Assembly: GCA_033060915.1 (NCBI GenBank)
Contig: CM065381.1
Coordinates: 38,291,336-38,355,335 of the forward strand
DNA length: 64,000 nucleotides
Direction of reading: 5' to 3'
Source: Euryodendron excelsum
Taxonomy: Eukaryota > Streptophyta > Magnoliopsida > Ericales > Pentaphylacaceae
Program-made: the position numbers and the translations under genes
Shown: in pieces, positions 42,271 to 53,879 of the stretch
Layout: each line of letters opens with the position of its first letter
Position numbering within the stretch: the first letter of the stretch is position 1
The notes under the pieces: generated by a model
Databases searched by the model: none
Seen by the model: the letters and a program-made list of their open reading frames with translations, nothing else
What the model was told of the DNA's origin: nothing

Positions 42271-43694
42271 CCTGGGTCTTTGTATTTTAGTGGGGTTTTA
42301 ATTTGGACAATGGAGTTGACATCTTCAGCAAGAAAGGCATTCTCTCTAACCTTTAACTACCTCTTAAAAGTGCACAAATGTTTCAAAAACTTAGCATAAG
42401 ATGGAACTTGCTTGATAAGTTTTAGGAAAGGTAGATTGATCTTGACTTGTTTAAATGTTTCATGGATTTCGAAACTCACAGAATGATTCTTTGGTTTTGC
42501 TAAACGGTGAGGGAAAGGGGCATGAGCGAATGCCTCATGTTCTTCCCGCAAGGCTTCCTCATCTCTAGCCAATGACTCGCTATTCGCCTTCTCACTCTTC
42601 TTTTCTTGTTCACAATTCTCTCCCTCCCTACCAACTTCCTTCCTAGCTTCATTTTCCTTCACCCCACTAGGCGTGTTCTGTTCTCACCTACCTTCAACCC
42701 CAAGTGGGCTATCTACTACCTTATGAATGTCTCCCCTACCCGAATGATCTATAAGAAGAATGGTTTTATCAATAACTTTTTCACTCTATAAGGTAGTAAT
42801 AGCTTGGACTTGTTCATGCCTAGACGATGGTTGACCGAAGATTTCGATGGAATGCACGTGCGTAGCCAGATTTGGTTGAGGTTGAGTTGGTAACTTACCG
42901 TTCTCATTAATAGATAAGGCTTGAGTGAGAAGAGTTAGTTGACTCTTAATATTTGTCAACGTTTGGCCTTTTTGCTCTAACGCCTTATCAACTCTAGAAT
43001 TTACACTCCCTTGATTAGGCATGAAATTTTGGAAAGTGTCATTTAGGGCCCTCTTATATGGTGGGTGATATGTGTTGGTCAGAGCTTGTTATGGAGGTTA
43101 ATATGGTCTTGATTAAGATGAAAATGGTGCCATCAACAGCACTTGGTATTGTTGTGTTTGGAAAGGTGGAGGAGGTGCTTGATAAGATTGAGGATTTTGA
43201 AATCCTCCTTGATATGATTGGGGATTTGACGACCCCTCACTCCTCTACGAGAAATTAGGTGATCCTTCCACCTAGAGTTATAAGTGTTGGAATGGGGGTT
43301 ACCGCCTTCTTGGTATTGACCTATGGCATTAACTTATCCATACAATGCTCTTTAACCCCTGGGATGATCGGATAAGATAAAGTGTCATGGTCCTTGGTCT
43401 CACACAAAACACAACTTACCTCCTTAATTTTCTTTATCTTAACCGCGTTCACTCTCTTCACTTCTAAAGCTTCTAATTTCCTTGCCAATGTTATAAGCCT
43501 AGCATTAACATCATCTACTTATTTCAATTGATACTTTACCCCTTGTTGATTAGGTCGACCTTTGGGATTTTGGGTCTCTGTGGTAGCCCAATCTCTAGCC
43601 AAGTTTGCGAGGTAATCAAAATAGGAAGAAGCTTCATGAGGTTGGTTATCCATGAAAGTTTCCATGCACATTGTCTCTAAAAATTGTTTTAGTT

Positions 43695-43719
43695 GGGGGG
43701 GGGGGGGGGGGGGGGGGGG
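43695..43719 (-). repeat. Run of 25 G (poly-C on the gag strand)
   Basis: Perfect 25-base G run on the plus strand. On the gag strand it reads as a polyproline stretch directly before the QLKQFLETMC block. It is prone to slippage and to assembly error. Confidence 0.9.
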
Positions 43720-44019
43720 TAAGAGATGTGTAGAAAATATTAATGATATGTTATTCATTGAAACAATGGTGTGGGAAAGAAATTAGAAGGTCTTTGAAGC
43801 ACTCCTAACATTGGAAAAATGAATCTCCCAACATGGGAGAGAATTGTGAAATTTGGCATCTAAATGCCTCTGTTCGGTTCTTCGAGCAAAATTTCTTTAA
43901 AAACTCCCCTTGAAGAGCTTGCCAAGAATGAATAGACAACGGTCTCAATGAGTTAAACCACGTCTTAGCTGTATCTTTTAGACAAAAAGGGAAGAGTTTT
44001 AGGAGAAAAATATCCTTTG

Positions 44020-44024
44020 GACAA
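44020..44024. other. Target-site duplication, left copy (GACAA)
   Basis: GACAA directly before the solo LTR, repeated at 49428-49432. Removing the LTR and one copy rejoins the gag reading. Confidence 0.9.
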
Positions 44025-44762
44025 TGTCGCGCCTAGATTTTTCGCACTCGAGGAATACTCACCCAAGCGGGAAAAATGTTGTACTCTCTTGTTAGGACTC
44101 ACCCTCCTAGAAGAATGAGTGCGACTAGGTTTGAATTGAAAAATAGGTTTGAATAAAGGGCTTTTGAAAAAGATTTGGAGTCGCCACCTAACTTGATTAA
44201 GGTGAGTTAGGTCACCTAAAAACTAAGCATAATCCGAAAACTACACTTAGGGTTTTTGAAAAAAGGTTTTTGAAAATATCTCCTAAAGAGAGGGTTTTTA
44301 AGAAAACAAGCTGTTTGGCAACCTTTGGAAAACATTTAGCCCTTTTTAGAAAAATAACTCCGTTTTGGTCTTTGAAAACAGTGATCTTAGGTTCAGAGGT
44401 TGGTTACGTGTAGGGAAGACGCACTAAGCTATCACCCTACCCCGCCCTTTCGGTACCTACATGCCAATCTACCCTAGATTTACCTATGAGAGTCTTTAAC
44501 TAACTATTGTTCAATCCCATTCACTTTGGAAAACAATGTTTGAAATAAATATGATGCATGAGATGCAAGTGCAAGATAAGAGAGAATTGAAAAATAGATT
44601 TGGAAAGGAATTGATTTGAAATTGATTTGTTTTGAAAATAGATTTGACGAGATGGAATTGAAATTGGAAAGTTTGGAAACTTGGAAATAGGAACTTGAAA
44701 ATAGAAATTTTGAAATTAGAATTTTGAAAATAGATTGGAATTGAGATTTAAAAGATGTGGAG

Positions 44763-44878
44763 ACCGCACCCATGAGGGTGGAATTGAAAGTTTGAAAAGT
44801 ATTGTGACCGCACCTATGAAGGTTGCTTACGTATCCCTTTGGGAGAATCAGGTCAGTCGTAGTTCGGACAAGAGTCCG
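44763..44878 (-). other. Conserved hairpin island, solo LTR
   Basis: Minus strand: CGGAC TCTT GTCCG (44878-44865), TCCC AAA GGGA, then two versions of hairpin 3: ACCT TCAT AGGT and ACCC TCAT GGGT. Copy 4 has the same duplication of hairpin 3. Confidence 0.55.
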
Positions 44879-47677
44879 ATTGAAAATAGATTGATTTGAA
44901 GAAAGAGATTGGATTGGAAGATAAAGATTGAATTGAAATTTGAATTTGATTTGAGATTAGAAGAGGAGATTGGAAATTGAAATTGAAAAGATTGGACTTT
45001 GATCTAAAAAGATAGATTTTGGAAAGACTTGGTTTTGGAAAGATGGAGGTTTAGGAAACCTAGACTTAGGAAAAGCTTGACTCGACTTGGAAGGTTTAGG
45101 AGATTAAGAAAGGTTGGATTTAGGAAATGTTTGAATTAGAAAATGCTCGATTTAGGAAAGTGTCATTTTCAGAAGGTTTCGAAATTAGGAAAGTTTTCAT
45201 TTTAGGAAAGTTTTGAAATTAGGAAAGTTTCATTTTTGGAAAGTTTGGAATTTAAGAAAGTTTGGAAATTGGAAAGTTTTGAAAATTGGAAAGTTTGAAA
45301 TTTAGAAAGTTTTGAAATAGGAAAATATTGAATATAGAAATTTTTTGAATTAAGAAAAGTTTAGTTTGAGAAAGGTTTAGAATTTGGAAAGTTTCAAATT
45401 AAGAAAGTTTTGAATTTTTGGAATGTTTGAAAAAGGGAAGTTTTGAATTTGGAAAGTTTTGAAAACAAGGAAGTTTTGAAAATAAGAAAATTTCATTTTA
45501 GGAAAGGTTCGAAAAAGGAAAGTTTTCAACTTAGGAAGTGTTTGAATTAAGAAAGTTTTCAACTTAAGAAAGTCTTGAATTTAGAAAGTTTTGAATTTAG
45601 AAAAGTTCTAGATTTGAAAAGATTTTGAAGTTTTGGAAAGTTTAGAATTTAGAAAGTTTTTAGGTTTTGAAAGATTTAACTTAAGAAGGTTTCAAATTTA
45701 GAAAGTTTTGATTTTAGAAAGATTTGAAATTTAGAAAGTTCAGGATTTAGAAAGTTTTAGAGTTTGAATTTTAGAAAGTCTTGAAATTAGGAAAAGCTTG
45801 AATTTAGGAAAGGTTTTAAAAACTTGAATTTGGAAAGTTAAGATTTAGAAAGGGGGTTAAATTAGGAAAGGGTTGAATTCTAGAATTTTAGGAAAGATTT
45901 TTATGTTTAAGTTTTGGACACTTAAGGTTTAGGAAAGTGGAAGTTTAGGAAGGATTTGAGTTAGGAAAGAGTTGGATTTTGAAATTTAAAGGAAGATTTA
46001 GAGTTTAGGTTTAGGAAACTTATGGTTTAGGAAGGAATTGAATTAAGAAAGGTTTGGGATTAGGAGGGATTGGATTTGGTTTCTAAAAGAGAAAGGTTTG
46101 ATTTTGTTTCCAAAAACGGAGGATAAGATCTAGTTTCCTAAACGGGGAGATTTGATTTGGTTTCCTAAAGGGAAGATAGGATTTGACAAGGATTTGGAAA
46201 GGGGGATTCTAGAAACCCTAGGTTTGGAAAATTATAGTTTCAACGTAGAAAATAGGTTTTGAAAACAAGGATAGTTTTGATGTAGAAAACAAAAGATTTT
46301 GGAAACCTAGGTTTAGGGCAAAGTTTGAAAATCATGTTTTTGGAAAGAAAACTAGGGTTTCCTAATTGTGGGTTCTAGGGCTTGATTTGGGGCTTTAAGA
46401 AAAGAGAATTTTTGGAAAGTGCGTTTTTGGAAACGAGAGTTTTCTAGAAGGGAATCCTAGTGAGGAGTTTTTGGAAAGTGTGTTTTGGAGATAGAGTTTT
46501 TTGGAAAAAGAGTTTAAAGAAAGGGAATTTTTAGAAAGCATGTTTTTGGAAACGTAGATTTTAGAAAGAAAATCCTATAGGGGAATTTGTAGAAGGAAGA
46601 TTCCGGGAGGAGAGTTTTTAGAAAGATTTTTAAGGAGTCTTTTTAAAAAGTGAATTTTGAGGGAAGAGAGTTTTGAAAAAGAGATTTTGAAAGGGGGTTT
46701 TTGAAAACTATTTTGGAGAGGAGAGTTTTAGGAACGTATGTTGAGAAAGAGATTTTTAGGAAGAGACTTTTGAAGAGAGAGAGAGTTTTTGGAAAGTATA
46801 AAAACATCTCACTTTCCTAAAGCAATTCTAGCCATAAGAAGGCTAGAACCACTTTAGGAAAGCGGTTTTGAAAACACGGTTTGAAAATATAGACCAAAAG
46901 GTCACTTTTAATATAACACTTTCCTAAAGCAACCCTAGCCATGGAAAAGCTAGAATCACCCTAGGATTGTGATTTTGAAAACAGTTTTTGAAAAAGAGAT
47001 TTTGATGCAATTTTGAAAACAAGTTTAAAAACGTTTTGAAAAACAACTTTGAAAACGGTTTTTGGAAGATGCAAGACTATGATATGCACAATGCAATTTG
47101 GGGTTGTGAACATACAAGGTTAAGGCCTCACCACATAATCAAGGGGGCCGGACCCACGTGGTCTTTGGTTAGACTAGAAGAAAGCCCCCGACACGGTGAC
47201 TCTCCAATAGTCCAATCCTACACATGGACCGAGAATCCCCTTGTTTCAAGCATGCAAAGAAAGGGGGGGAAATAGATGGGGGATTAAAATAGAGAAAACC
47301 CAAGTGGGTTGGAGAGAGAAGAGAGAGGGGGGAGTGCGGAAATTTAAAGAGAAAACCTACCTTGTATCTTCTTTAATTTGCGCGCCGCGCTGTCTTCAAT
47401 CTTCGGTCTTCGTCTTGATCTTCTTCTTCAACCTTCAAGGGTTGTCTTCCAAGTTTTGGATGGCAGCTCTTCAAGTCTTCCAAAGATGGTTGAAGGATAG
47501 TGTATGAGTGTATGGGGGTGTGTATGAGTGTATAGGAGGCTAGGGTTTGTGTATAGTGGCTAGGGTTTAGGAAAACCTAGGGAGGCTAGGGTTTTGGAGG
47601 TGCTCGAGCTCTGTATATCGAATTGTGTGATTCCTAGGTTAAGTTTGCAGACCCCTTTCACGTTGATCGAGGTTTTG

Positions 47678-47760
47678 TATTTATAGAAGTTGGACAAGCC
47701 TGGCGCCTGTTGCAGTGGCGCTAGGGCAAAATTTATACTGGCGCCACTGCTAGTGGCGCC
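47678..47760 (-). promoter_or_regulatory. TATA box and palindromes, solo LTR
   Basis: TATAAATA on the minus strand (47678-47685), with palindromes at 47702-47722 and 47740-47760. The latter has perfect arms GGCGCCACT and AGTGGCGCC. Confidence 0.7.
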
Positions 47761-48013
47761 AGCCATTTAGGAAACAATTAAGGTCGGCAAGCAACGTATC
47801 TTTGACTAGATTTGGGCGCCTGTACTAGTGACTACCATGTAAACTTTAGCTTGGCTTTACTAGGAGTGACTCCGGAAAGTCCGGGAATGATTTGAAGGAG
47901 CCGGGAGTGGCTCGGAAGGCCGGAAAGGAGCAGGAACACTTAAAATAGTGTCCTGGAGGTATTTGACTTGAAAAGTGAGGATTGGATGTGTCGGAAAGGT
48001 TGACCGAGCCTTT

Positions 48014-48500
48014 AGGGGCAAAACGGTCAATCGGACCGGAAAACTGTCGGGACAGACTTAAACTGTCCCGGAAGAAGACTTGAGATCTGGAAACATTATT
48101 TAGAATGTTCTCAGAGGTTGCCGGTTTGATTCCCAGGGCCGGCGTGGTCGGAAATGGAAACCGGCCCACCAGGGGCAAAACGGTCATTTTGCACCGGGTT
48201 TGCCAGAACTGACTCGGAATGGTCCGGAAAGGTAAAGGAAGGTCGAGAACACTATAAAAAGTATTCTCGGGACATTACCGGTTTGATACCCAGAGCCGGT
48301 GTGGTTGAAGAAGGAGACCGGCCCTCTAGGGGCAAAACGGTCATTTTGCACCGGGGGTTGGTCGGAACTGACTCGGAATGGTCCGGAAAGGTAAAGGAAT
48401 GTCGAGAACACTATAAAAAGTATTCTCGGGACATTACCGGTTTGATACCCAGAGCCGGTGTGGTTTCTAGGGCGTTCGGATGCCTAGGGGCAAAAATGGT
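48014..48500 (-). repeat. 157-bp U3 modules, 4 units, solo LTR
   Basis: AGGGGCA anchors at 48014, 48171, 48328 and 48486 give spacings of 157, 157 and 158 bp. The two middle units are nearly identical, suggesting recent expansion or homogenisation. Confidence 0.85.
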
Positions 48501-48585
48501 TATATTGACCGGAAAAGGTCCAAAGGGTAATTTGGTCATTTTTCACCGAAGTGAGCTAACAAACATGGGTATTGACCTAGGTTTT

Positions 48586-49200
48586 GAGTGTTTCCGCCAC
48601 TCGGACGGGGTTGAGTATTTCCGCTACTCGGACGGGGTTGACGATTTGAGAGTATTTCCGCTACTCTAACGGTTCTGTGAGTATTTCCGCTACTCTAACG
48701 GTTTTGTGAGTACTTCCGCTACTCTAACGGTTCTGTGAGTATTTCCGCTACTCTAATGGTTGAGTATTTCCGCTACTCGGACGGCTCCGTGAGTACTTCC
48801 GCTACTCTAATGGGTCTATGAGTATTTCCGCTACTATAACGGTTTTGTGAGTATTTCCGCTACTCTAACGGTTTTGTGAGTAGTTTTGCTACTCGGACCG
48901 TCTCGAGGAATAAACTGTCTCGAGAGAGGGATTGGAAAGGGGTCTTACCGACTCCGAAGAGACGTGCCTAGATTGGAACCGTCTCGAGGAATAAATTGTC
49001 TCGAGAGAGGGATTAGAAAGGGGTTTTACCGACTCCGAAGAGACGTGCCTGGGTTTTGAGTGTTTCCGCCACTCTAACGGTGTGAGTGTTTTCGCCACTC
49101 TGACGGTTTGGTGAGTGTTTCCGCCACTCTGACGGTTTGGTAAGTGTTTCCGCCACTCTGACGGTTTTGTGAGTAGTTTTACTACTCGGACCGTCTCGAG
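48586..49200 (-). repeat. 28-bp minisatellite, 16 units, solo LTR
   Basis: Plus-strand unit GAGTATTTCCGCTACTC plus TAACGGTTTTGT-like spacer. Eleven units are followed by two ~80-bp blocks carrying paired CTCGAG sites (48899-49048), then five more units. Confidence 0.85.
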
Positions 49201-49427
49201 GAATAAACTGTCTCGAGAGGGGGATTAGAATTGGAATAAGAAAGGATAATGCCCCTAAGGGCATTTTGGTCATTTTGCCTCTATTTGGGCCTGATAGGCC
49301 CGCGAAGCGATGGAAAGACGGAATTTGGACTAGAGGATTGGATTCGATTGGAATATGTCCATAATGACTTGAAAACAAGTCTGGACGGAGTGTAGACTGC
49401 CGAGCGGTAAAAAATGGGGTGCTTACA

Positions 49428-49970
49428 GACAAGAGTTGTCCATGACTAGGGAGCAAGCATATTCAAATTCTTTTATAAATGCATATGGTCACTCAGACTC
49501 CATTCCATTAAATTGCGGTAACAATTGCATCATCCCTGAATGAATATTCAATGTAGTGTAATGAGGGGGAAAATGATACAACAGCTTGGGGCTTACCTAG
49601 GAGGATTCATGTAATCCCTCAAGGTCCGATATTGGGGAGCCGTCATGTCACTATAGTTGCTCCCTCTATTAAAGTCATTACCCCTTACTACACTAGGAAT
49701 CCCTTCTGGAGGGTTTGGTTGAAGATTAGGGTCGGCGTTCAAATTTTGATTGAGGATGTTTGGTATGCCACTGGAATTTGGGGGAAAAATGTTAGGTATC
49801 CTCCTTTGTTGTTATTGGCCATTGATATAAAACCAAGGTCGACAACTAAGGGAAGTTTGGGAGTATATTCTTTAGGAGATAAAGAAGAACTAAAACTCTC
49901 AAGCCTCACAAAATGCCCGTATATATCACGTGTGAATGATAGCATGCAAATGAATGCAACAAATAAGATA
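49428..49970 (-). pseudogene. gag: Athila gag, N-terminal part (decayed)
   Basis: Continues the gag of 42357-44024 across the solo LTR. The minus strand holds, near 49540-49450, MMQLLPQFNGMESE and then a PYAFIKEFEYACSLVM block, matching the usual LLP-FHGMESE-PY--IKEFE block of this lineage. The frame meets the solo LTR at 49428-49432. The upstream part to about 49970 has only short open frames (49739-49945) and the true start is not identifiable. Confidence 0.6.
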
Positions 49971-50202
49971 TCTAGATCCTAGAAAGACATCATACACAAG
50001 CATATATATATGGCTAGACAATGGCTTTTTTAATTCAATTCAAATCGTCCAATCTCCACTTGCAACGACAATACCACCAATTCAAAATTATAGCACACTA
50101 ACCTATCCTCCACATTATGCCACCGATTAGGCTTCTAGCAAGATGCAATGCAATTACACTAATCAAACCAAACAAACTAAGAAAAAAAAGAACCAATATC
50201 TA
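49971..50202 (-). other. Athila leader fragment
   Basis: AT-rich sequence between gag and the LTR-C fragment. No Athila LTR or PBS is visible, so the 5' end was lost when element 3 arrived or by later deletion. Confidence 0.4.
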
Positions 50203-52223
50203 TTCTAGGGTTGTGATTTTGAAACAATTAGGGTTAGAAATCCTAATATGGACCTGGATGATCTCATTGAATATAACACTTTCCTACAACAACCCCAACC
50301 ATAGAATAATTGAAATCATCTTAGGGTTGTGGCTTTGAAAACAAGTTTGAAAACAACCTTTTTGAAATAAAAGTTTTAAAGAAAGCTTTTGAATACAATA
50401 TTGAATGAAATGTATGAACACAACAACCACAATACAATAGGGACGTGAACATAAAAGGCTAGGTTTTACCACATAAGCAAGGGGGCCGAACCCACACCAT
50501 CTTAGGTTGAACTTGAAGAAATTCCTTGACATAGTGACCTTCTCCAAGGCCTTCCTAGGCATGAATTGGAAAGTCTCTTGTTTTAAGCATGTAAGAAGAA
50601 GGGAAGATGGAGATTAAAATAGAGAATAATCCAAGTGGACTAGGAGGGAAAACAGAGAGAGGGAGGTTATATAAAAGTAAATAGAATCCTACCTTGTGAG
50701 ACTTTCAAGAGATTTGAAGGGGCTGGAAGTAGCCTTTAATGGAGCTTGGGGGCTAAGGTTAAAAGTGAAGAGACTAGGGTTTTAGTGTAGGAGGCTAGAA
50801 CTTGAGAGAGCCTTGAGAGAATTATGGTTTTTGGGGTAACTTGAAGTCTTTCAAAGAGGCAGAGTTTCTAGAGTGATTTTTCATGTCTGGAATACGCAGG
50901 GGGTGGCCTATATTTATATGTAGCCAAAGTTGGCTCTAGTACCTGTTATAGTGGCTCCAAGCTAAATTTTGGCTTAACGCCACTACTAGTGGCACCATCA
51001 TCCTAGGAAAGTTGTTAAGGTCAGAAAAATAGATCTTTGACCCTTAGGTTTGGGTGCCTGTCCTAGTGACTACAATACAATTTTTTACCTAGCTTTGCTA
51101 GGAATAACTTTGAAAAGTCCGAGAATGATTCAAAAAGTTCGGAGTAGCTAGGCTCAGCCGAAAATGGACGGGAACCCTTAAAAGAGTACCTTAAAGGTAA
51201 TCGATTTGACAACCAGAGCCGGTATGATTGAAAAGGGTGACTAGCCCATTAAGGCCAAAACGGTTACTTGACTTGGGAAATATCGGGATTGATCCGAGGT
51301 TGACCATGAGAAGACTTGAAGATTGGAAACGCTATTATGAGTGCTCCAAAGGATTTTCGATTTGATACCCAAAGTCGGTGTGGTCCCTAGAGGTGATTGG
51401 ACGCCTAGGGGTAAAGTGGTCATTTTGACTAGATCCTCTCAGAATCGATCTGGAATTGACTGGAAGGCACTAGAACGTGCTGGATTGCCTTTAGGACAAT
51501 TTTGGAAGGGTGGACTTACCGCTCTGAGTCTTACATACTTTCTCGAGAAACACGCTGGTGGGGCCCGCTGGGGCATTTTGGTCATTTTTCATCGAAATGG
51601 GCTAGTAAGCATTGGTGTTGACCTAGGTTTTGAGTTTTTTCATCACTTTGATGGTGTGTGACTAGTTTGTTTCCAAGGTATCCCATCCTCCTGTAAACAT
51701 GCCATGGCCAAGAGGCCTGTTCGGTCCTATGACATAGGGGGTTTGTTGGAATTCCCAATGTTGACCTATTTGTGAGTGTTTATGTCTTTTTGGCGGTTGA
51801 GATGTTTATGAGTGTTTCTGTCACTCTGACGGTGTATGTTTATTCTAGAGATTGCCTGATCGAGGAAAGCTGCTGGATGGTCTTATCGCCTCAGGGCCTT
51901 AGGTACTTTCCCAATTGACGTGCCGAATAGCGAACATTCTATGTTGGTGGGCTAGCAGGCACCAGAAGTGAACTACTCTACTATCTTAGAAACTTGGGTT
52001 CCTTCCTAGTCGACGAGTATGAAGGCACTTATCGTTCTGAGCAGTTTTGTGTTTTTTTGATAAATGTGTTGTGCTAGATGGACTTACCACATGAAGGATC
52101 AATTTTCTCAAAAGACATGCTGAATTGAGTTTGACTGGTCTGGACTAGAATTGAAACTGGAATTGAGGTTGAAATACATACTTACCGTCTTTAAAAAGAC
52201 ATGCCAACTGGAATTGGACCGAA
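50203..52223 (-). mobile_element. LTR-C fragment: 3' LTR of element 3
   Basis: Minus-strand LTR that aligns with the middle of LTR-A at clearly lower identity. It has the promoter region (palindrome near 50980, TATAAATA at 50911-50918) and the donor-like ACAAG|GTAGGA at 50691. Its first ~220 bp and the adjoining PPT are deleted at 52223/52224. Its 3' half, with the G-poor tract and island, is missing before 50203. Confidence 0.7.
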
Positions 52224-53409
52224 AGCTTGAAAACTTGGAATTTTGGAGATAAAATTTTTTGAGGTGAAAGCTTGATAACTTAAAATTTTTATTTTGAAAA
52301 TAGGGTTTTGTGGCAAAAGCTTGAAAACCCAGAATTTTAAAGAGAAGGCCTTTTGAGGTGAAAGCTTGAAAACTTAAAAATTTTCTTTCGAAAGTAGATA
52401 AGGCTTTGAGGCTTTAAAGCTTTAAAGGGGAGGAAATCTGGCCTGTCTTAGATCGAAGTCTCTTGATAGTGGAATTCTTGGTGTTTGCTTGGTTGTTGAG
52501 TTCTGTTTTTGCTAGGCATGATTGGATTCTTGTTTATTGTCTTCTAAGGGGTTATGCTTCTCGAGAGTCGAGTGTTTTGAATTTGTTTTTGTAGGGGCAA
52601 GGTCTTTTTTGTTTGAAAAAGCCTAAGGTATCTGGGAGGTCAAACATCTTTTGACTAGTTTATCTTAGATGGATTAAATGTTTGAAGTTGAACGAGATTT
52701 GTAGAGTGGGACATTGCCCTAGTTTTTATGATTTGAGAAGGTTGAATCGGGCTATTCGAAGTTGATTAGGGAGGTTGAGGGTGGGACGTTGCCCATTCTC
52801 TATTTCTCATTGGCTATAGAGGGCAGGATCATGGTTCAGGCTATTAGGGCTGGCTTCGTTGGCTGAGGGGAGCAGTCTAGGAGCAGCATAGATAGTTTAA
52901 TCTATTATCCATGGCGGCTGCATATAGTTTAGGCTCTTATCTAAGAGCTGTGTTGACTTGCTGGCTGAGTTGAAATCAGTTGCCCCAGGTTGATTTGCAA
53001 AAGATTTAGTAGTGTGTTGGAGAACGAAAGACTAAGATGTTGGGAACACTAAGCTATGTAATGCACAGGGACATGCCTTATGGAGTCAAAGAATTTCTTT
53101 GATGATAACTGGATGATGTGATTTGCTAAAATGGACTTCTTGTGAGTTAAGTTCTGTCGGAGACTTTAGGCTTCTCACTTACCTCAGTTGGGTTGTACCC
53201 TGGATGGCTGGATGCTTATGGATAGCTAGACATTTATAGATGACTAGATGTTTTGGATCGCTAGATTTTTTTGAACAGTTGGATGCTTTGGGTAGTTAAA
53301 TACTTTGGACGGCTAGATATTAAACTTTGTTAGGTTATAACATCAGGATGTTGGGCTTGAAGACACTTTGGGACCTGAGAAAGCTTAGGGAGATGCCCAT
53401 TGAACTTGT
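52224..53409 (-). repeat. Element 3 tail: degenerate repeats and unassigned sequence
   Basis: 52224-52420 holds AAAGCTTGAAAACTT repeats, mirroring 17120-17990 of element 1. From 52420 to 53409 no gene is seen; a small cluster of GCTAGATNTT words lies near 53210-53330. Confidence 0.5.
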
Positions 53410-53520
53410 ATCTATTTCAGTATTTTGTTAGTGTTATTAAAATGTAATAGACTAATCTTAATAAATGACTTATGGCATTCATGCTAATTGCTCTGTCCTG
53501 TTGAGTTCAGAAATTTGTTA
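53410..53520 (-). repeat. Inverted-repeat arm, element 3
   Basis: Homologous to the arm at 15885-15980 of element 1 and, in opposite orientation, to 55510-55640. Shared words include AATCTTAATAAATGACTTAT. Confidence 0.5.
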
Positions 53521-53624
53521 CTGGTGTAGGCTTTCCACAGTTTAGCCTTTCTTAACCCATTGTTGAGGCGTGAGATTTTGCTGCTTCGCTAAGGCTGTCT
53601 TGTTATTATTGCTTGGACGGCTGA

Positions 53625-53879
53625 TTGAGAGGACTGACTCCCCTTCTTTTTTCTTTTCTTTTTCTTTTTCTCTTATATAAACCATTTTGGCCACCCATGG
53701 CCTTGTGGGTTTTCACAGATGCTAGTTCTACCATTTTTGCATGTCAATGCCCGGTTTTGGGTTTTCACTGCGCTGGTAGTTTTGTATCTTGCCAAGACCC
53801 TACTCTTTTACCCATAGCACCCCAAAGGGTTTTCACTATGTCGTCAGGCCATGATTTTTCTTTGAATTTCTCTCATTGA
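53625..53879 (+). CDS. Antisense ORF of element 3, function unknown
   Basis: An 84-codon frame opposite to element 3, homologous to the antisense frame at 15546-15926 (PP, VFTDASSTI, LGFH, APQRVF, MSS shared). It begins with a hydrophobic stretch (LLFSFLFLFLLY) that could be a membrane segment or simply reflect a T-rich tract. No domain recognised. Confidence 0.25.
   Translation: MRGLTPLLFSFLFLFLLYKPFWPPMALWVFTDASSTIFACQCPVLGFHCAGSFVSCQDPTLLPIAPQRVFTMSSGHDFSLNFSH

Larger units (their letters stand above)
42357..44024 (-). pseudogene. gag: Athila gag, C-terminal part (decayed)
   Basis: Major part of the gag protein. Minus strand from 44024: a W-NSL-P--IHSW block, a HHCF block, then QLKQFLETMCMETFMDNQ and EASSYFDYLANLARDWATTE (43519-43758). 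Next a frame with VDKALEQKGQTLTNIKSQL (42786-43022), and a C-terminal frame with FPHRLAKPKNHSVSF, INLPFLKLIKQVPSYAKFLK (42357-42662). These blocks follow Athila gag order. The N-terminal part is displaced to 49428-49970 by the solo LTR. Stops and shifts separate the open pieces. Confidence 0.75.
44025..49427 (-). mobile_element. Solo LTR-A, 5,403 bp, with target-site duplication
   Basis: Complete minus-strand LTR-A. Its 5' end TGTAAGCACC is read from 49427 and its 3' end is at 44025 (plus strand TGTCGCGCC). It is flanked by GACAA on both sides and has no internal region, so it is a solo LTR left by LTR-LTR recombination. Parts in transcriptional order: 28-bp array (49200-48586), 157-bp modules, palindromes, TATA box (47678-47685), telobox-like motifs (47538-47595), donor-like site (47359-47364), G-poor tract (46800-44880), hairpin island (44878-44763) and PBS-like decamer (near 44182). 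Confidence 0.95.

Noticed and set aside
48154..48669. 171-codon plus-strand ORF in the solo LTR
   Set aside because: Runs through the 157-bp modules on the strand opposite to the LTR; its internal repetition mirrors the DNA repeat.
48600..48800. E2F binding sites (TTTCCGC)
   Set aside because: One base short of the TTTSSCGC consensus in all units, so not claimed.
48586..49200. CRISPR-like array
   Set aside because: Short regular units, but units and spacers are both repetitive, the setting is a plant LTR, and no cas genes exist.
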